A stretch of 64,000 nucleotides of DNA from Acidimicrobiia bacterium (GTDB lineage Bacteria; Actinomycetota; Acidimicrobiia; Acidimicrobiales; AC-14): NCBI GenBank assembly GCA_023265025.1, contig JAHFUP010000006.1:1-64000 (forward strand), given 5' to 3'. Under the pieces are notes generated by a model, which searched no databases, was not told the DNA's origin, and worked only from the letters and a program-made list of their open reading frames with translations. Made by a program: the position numbers and the translations under genes. Below, in pieces: positions 60,248 through 64,000 of this stretch (its first letter is position 1; every line of letters begins with the position of its first letter).

Positions 60248-61180
60248 ATGCAAGAAGGCAGCAAGAAGGCCATCGTCGCCGCGTTCCTGGCCAACCTGGC
60301 GATCGCGCTCGGCAAGCTCGTCGGGTTCCTCATCACCGGGGCGGCGTCGATGCTCGCCGAGTCAGTCCACTCGTTCGCCGATTCGGGCAACCAGGGGCTG
60401 CTCTTCCTCGGTGGGGCGCGGGCCAGGAAGACGGCCACCCCCGAGCACCCATTCGGGTTCGGGAGGGAGCGCTACTTCTGGTCGTTCGTCGTGGCCCTGG
60501 TCCTCTTCACCCTGGGCGGCCTGTTCGCCCTGTTCGAGGGCATCGAGAAGCTGCGCGAGCCTCACGAGATCGAGGGTGCCGGCGTCGCCTTCGCCATCCT
60601 GCTCCTGGCCATCGTGATGGAGGGCTACTCCCTGCGCACGGCCGTCAAGGAGAGCAAGCACGTCAAGCGCAGCGAGTCGTGGCCGCAGTTCATCCGCCGG
60701 TCGAAGTCCCCTGAGCTGCCGGTCGTGCTGCTCGAGGACGTCGGCGCCCTGACCGGCCTGGTCTTCGCCGTCGTCGGCCTGGGCCTGGCCGAGATCACCG
60801 GCAACCCTCGGTTCGACGCCGTCGGCAGCATCGCCATCGGCCTTCTGCTCTGCGTGATCGCCGTCATCCTGGTGATCGAGATGAAGGGCCTACTCATCGG
60901 CGAGGGCGCGTCGCCGGCCGTCCTGACCAGCATCCACGAGGCGATGGCGTCCACCGACCGGGTGCGGAAGGTGATCCACATGCGCACCGAGCACCTCGGG
61001 CCCGAGGAACTGCTGGTGGCGGCCAAGCTCAGCTTCGACTCGAACCTCGACCTGCCGGCGCTGGCCGAAGCCATCAACGAGGTCGAGCGCCGGGTACGCG
61101 ACGCCGTCCCCGCCGCCCGCATGATCTACATCGAGCCGGACATCGAGCGCTCCCCGGAGAGCCAGGCGACGGCGAAGTAG
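60248..61180 (+). CDS. cation diffusion facilitator (CDF) transporter
   Basis: This 310-residue protein has six hydrophobic segments and the CDF metal site: MLAESVHSFADSGNQGLL (about 36-53, with H and D) and a matching region VVLLEDVGALTGLVFAVVG where the second acidic pair is expected. A cytoplasmic C-terminal domain (VLTSIHEAMASTDRVRKVIH, AAKLSFDS, EVERRVRDAVP) follows. It exports zinc or a similar divalent ion. The HxxxD pattern in the fourth helix is E/D-based here, so ion choice is open. Confidence 0.9.
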   Translation: MQEGSKKAIVAAFLANLAIALGKLVGFLITGAASMLAESVHSFADSGNQGLLFLGGARARKTATPEHPFGFGRERYFWSFVVALVLFTLGGLFALFEGIEKLREPHEIEGAGVAFAILLLAIVMEGYSLRTAVKESKHVKRSESWPQFIRRSKSPELPVVLLEDVGALTGLVFAVVGLGLAEITGNPRFDAVGSIAIGLLLCVIAVILVIEMKGLLIGEGASPAVLTSIHEAMASTDRVRKVIHMRTEHLGPEELLVAAKLSFDSNLDLPALAEAINEVERRVRDAVPAARMIYIEPDIERSPESQATAK

Positions 61181-61182
61181 CC

Positions 61183-61225
61183 GAGTGTGCAATCTTGTAC
61201 CGCAGCGGTACAAGATTGCACACTC
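61183..61225. repeat. perfect 21-bp palindrome with 1-nt centre
   Basis: GAGTGTGCAATCTTGTACCG with a final C, a single A, then the exact reverse complement, lie between the converging CDF and thiC genes. It is AT-richer than the surrounding DNA. It may serve as a terminator for both genes, but it is longer and more perfect than needed, like the solo palindrome at 55381. Confidence 0.85.
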
Positions 61226-61230
61226 GCCGA

Positions 61231-63008
<1,778 letters not shown>

Positions 63009-63048
63009 GCCAGCTTGTCACACCGGTTTCGTGGGTACCCCCTCCGGT

Positions 63049-63354
63049 ATGTCGAACCCTCAGCACCCGGAGCGTGACCTCGCCGCCGATCCCTCCCACG
63101 GCCCGGTGCCGCCCGAGAACCAGCCCGGCCACCACCCGACCGAGGAGCAGGACCAGCCGCCCCTCGACAAGTTCGCGGCGAAGCTCGGAACGATGGAGCC
63201 GGCGGCGCGCGAGGAGGTGCTGGCCGACGAGCCTCACGCGCCGCCGGCGCCGGCGGCCCGGCGCAATGCCCTCGTCGGCGTGGCCGCGGTTGCCGCCCTG
63301 GTCGCGGTGGTCCTCGCCGTGCTCACCGGCCGGCGCCGGCGCGCCCGCCGCTGA
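63049..63354 (+). CDS. small membrane-anchored protein of unknown function
   Basis: This 101-residue protein has a hydrophilic, Pro/His/Glu-rich N-terminal 70 residues ([20 protein letters not shown], then [20 protein letters not shown]) and one C-terminal helix ([21 protein letters not shown]) followed by RRRRARR. This is a C-terminal tail anchor with the N-terminus in the cytoplasm. It lies next to the thiC riboswitch in the opposite direction. The function is unknown. Confidence 0.7.
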   Translation: MSNPQHPERDLAADPSHGPVPPENQPGHHPTEEQDQPPLDKFAAKLGTMEPAAREEVLADEPHAPPAPAARRNALVGVAAVAALVAVVLAVLTGRRRRARR

Positions 63355-63366
63355 GACTCGAGGCCG

Positions 63367-64000
63367 TTAGGACCCGACGACCGACGTCGGCAGGCCGGCG
63401 AGCCGGGAGGCGAACACGCCCACGATGCCCTCGATCGTGGTCTGCCCCTGCACCGGCATCTGCGGGCCAACCGGCTGGGCGAAGTACACGCCGAGGAGCG
63501 CCCGCCCCCGCTGGAGGTAGACGGCGACCGTGCGCGATGGCGGATCGGAGCCGTTGTCGGACGTGAGGTCGTACGCCCGGCGGTTCACCGTGGGGGTCTG
63601 GGCCCAGGTGGCGTCGGGCGGGGCATTGAACGTCGTGATCACGGGCAGCTCGCCGGGCGCTCCCGCCACCGGCGTCTTCGGACACCGGGCCACCTCCGAC
63701 TGGAGCTCGGAAAAGGCCTGGGTCGTGCCACCCGAGTCGGCGTAGAGCACCCCCTCGGTGCTGAGGACGACCTTGCCGGCGGGGTCGAGCACGTAGTCCT
63801 GCAGGCGGGCGGCGCGGCGGGACTCGCTCGGGTAGCGGCCGTTGCACAGGTCGAGCGTGGGCTGGTTGAGGCCGGCGCCGCCCGGGAACAGCACGACGTC
63901 TGCGTTCTGCGGCACGTCCTCCGGCCTCACGACCAGCAGCGACAGGGCGGAGGCCGAGGGGTCGGAGCCGAAAGAGATGGTCGGCTCGGTCGTGGGCGTC
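63367..64000 (-). CDS. probable exported protein, N-terminus outside window
   Basis: The frame is open from the window edge to a stop at 63367, giving at least 210 residues. Visible parts include TEPTISFGSDPSASALSLLV, ARLQDYVLDPAGKVVLSTEG, VARCPKTPVAGAPGELPV, YDLTSDNGSDPPSRTVAVYL and GRALLGVYFAQPVGP. The look is that of an actinobacterial sensor-like or PknH-type extracytoplasmic domain (a repeated domain with a few Cys), but this is only a resemblance. A GTG at 63930 is an internal codon, not the start. Confidence 0.6.
   Translation of the reverse strand, partial: TPTTEPTISFGSDPSASALSLLVVRPEDVPQNADVVLFPGGAGLNQPTLDLCNGRYPSESRRAARLQDYVLDPAGKVVLSTEGVLYADSGGTTQAFSELQSEVARCPKTPVAGAPGELPVITTFNAPPDATWAQTPTVNRRAYDLTSDNGSDPPSRTVAVYLQRGRALLGVYFAQPVGPQMPVQGQTTIEGIVGVFASRLAGLPTSVVGS

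Overview
The window is very GC-rich (roughly 70 percent), tightly packed, and uses many GTG and TTG starts and 4-nt start/stop overlaps. It looks like the chromosome of an actinobacterium. Supporting markers are a PdtaR-type ANTAR regulator, an F420-type luciferase-like oxidoreductase, an Rpf-like protein, a PolA without proofreading residues, a MurA with Asp in place of the catalytic Cys, and a HelD-type RNA polymerase factor. The gene order uvrB-coaE ... rpsA-polA ... pdtaR matches the Mycobacterium tuberculosis block uvrB/coaE/rpsA/polA/pdtaR as I remember it, but here about 15 kb lies between coaE and rpsA. A deep-branching class such as Acidimicrobiia is plausible, but I cannot prove it from the sequence. 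No tRNA, rRNA, CRISPR array or IS transposase was seen.

Layout. 1-8.5 kb: two divergent membrane glycosyltransferase-like genes, uvrB, a frameshifted AbiEi/DUF559-type gene flanked by a 20-nt direct repeat, coaE, and small genes. 8.6-21.3 kb: a Tad/Flp pilus island. tadG-like and tadE run leftwards; cpaB, tadZ, tadA, tadB, tadC, a histidine kinase, a 22-codon coupled ORF, a LuxR-type response regulator and six Flp pilin genes run rightwards. The pilins and both sides of the divergent promoter region share one upstream box, so the island is probably one regulon. 21.3-29.1 kb: a polytopic membrane protein, rpsA, polA, a Uma2 gene, a DtxR-type repressor, pdtaR and a coiled-coil protein. 29.2-42.1 kb: malQ, two hydrolase-like genes, an epimerase, an ArsC-like protein, a Ser/Thr kinase, a flavin disulfide reductase, a membrane M50-type protease with a TPR-like tail, two lipoproteins, a methyltransferase, cobT and gtrA.

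42.1-50 kb: an intact AbiEi/DUF559-type gene bounded by two inverted copies of a 50-nt palindrome, followed by an AAA ATPase - VWA protein - unknown protein operon, helD and murA. 50-64 kb: an Rpf-like protein, an L,D-transpeptidase, two divergent AI-2E/PerM-type permeases, an HtpX-like protease, a solo copy of the palindrome, an MBL hydrolase, an F420-type oxidoreductase, a DrrAB-like exporter with a divergent MarR regulator and operator, a UdgX-type uracil-DNA glycosylase, a CDF transporter, thiC with its TPP riboswitch, and two envelope genes at the right edge.

The most unusual content is the pairing of AbiEi/DUF559 nuclease-like genes with palindromes or repeats that also occur alone, which suggests a small mobile unit, and the shared regulatory box of the Tad island with a recently expanded pilin array. 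Two single-gene observations also stand out: a start-codon-covering hairpin on helD and a 22-codon ORF that couples the kinase to its response regulator.
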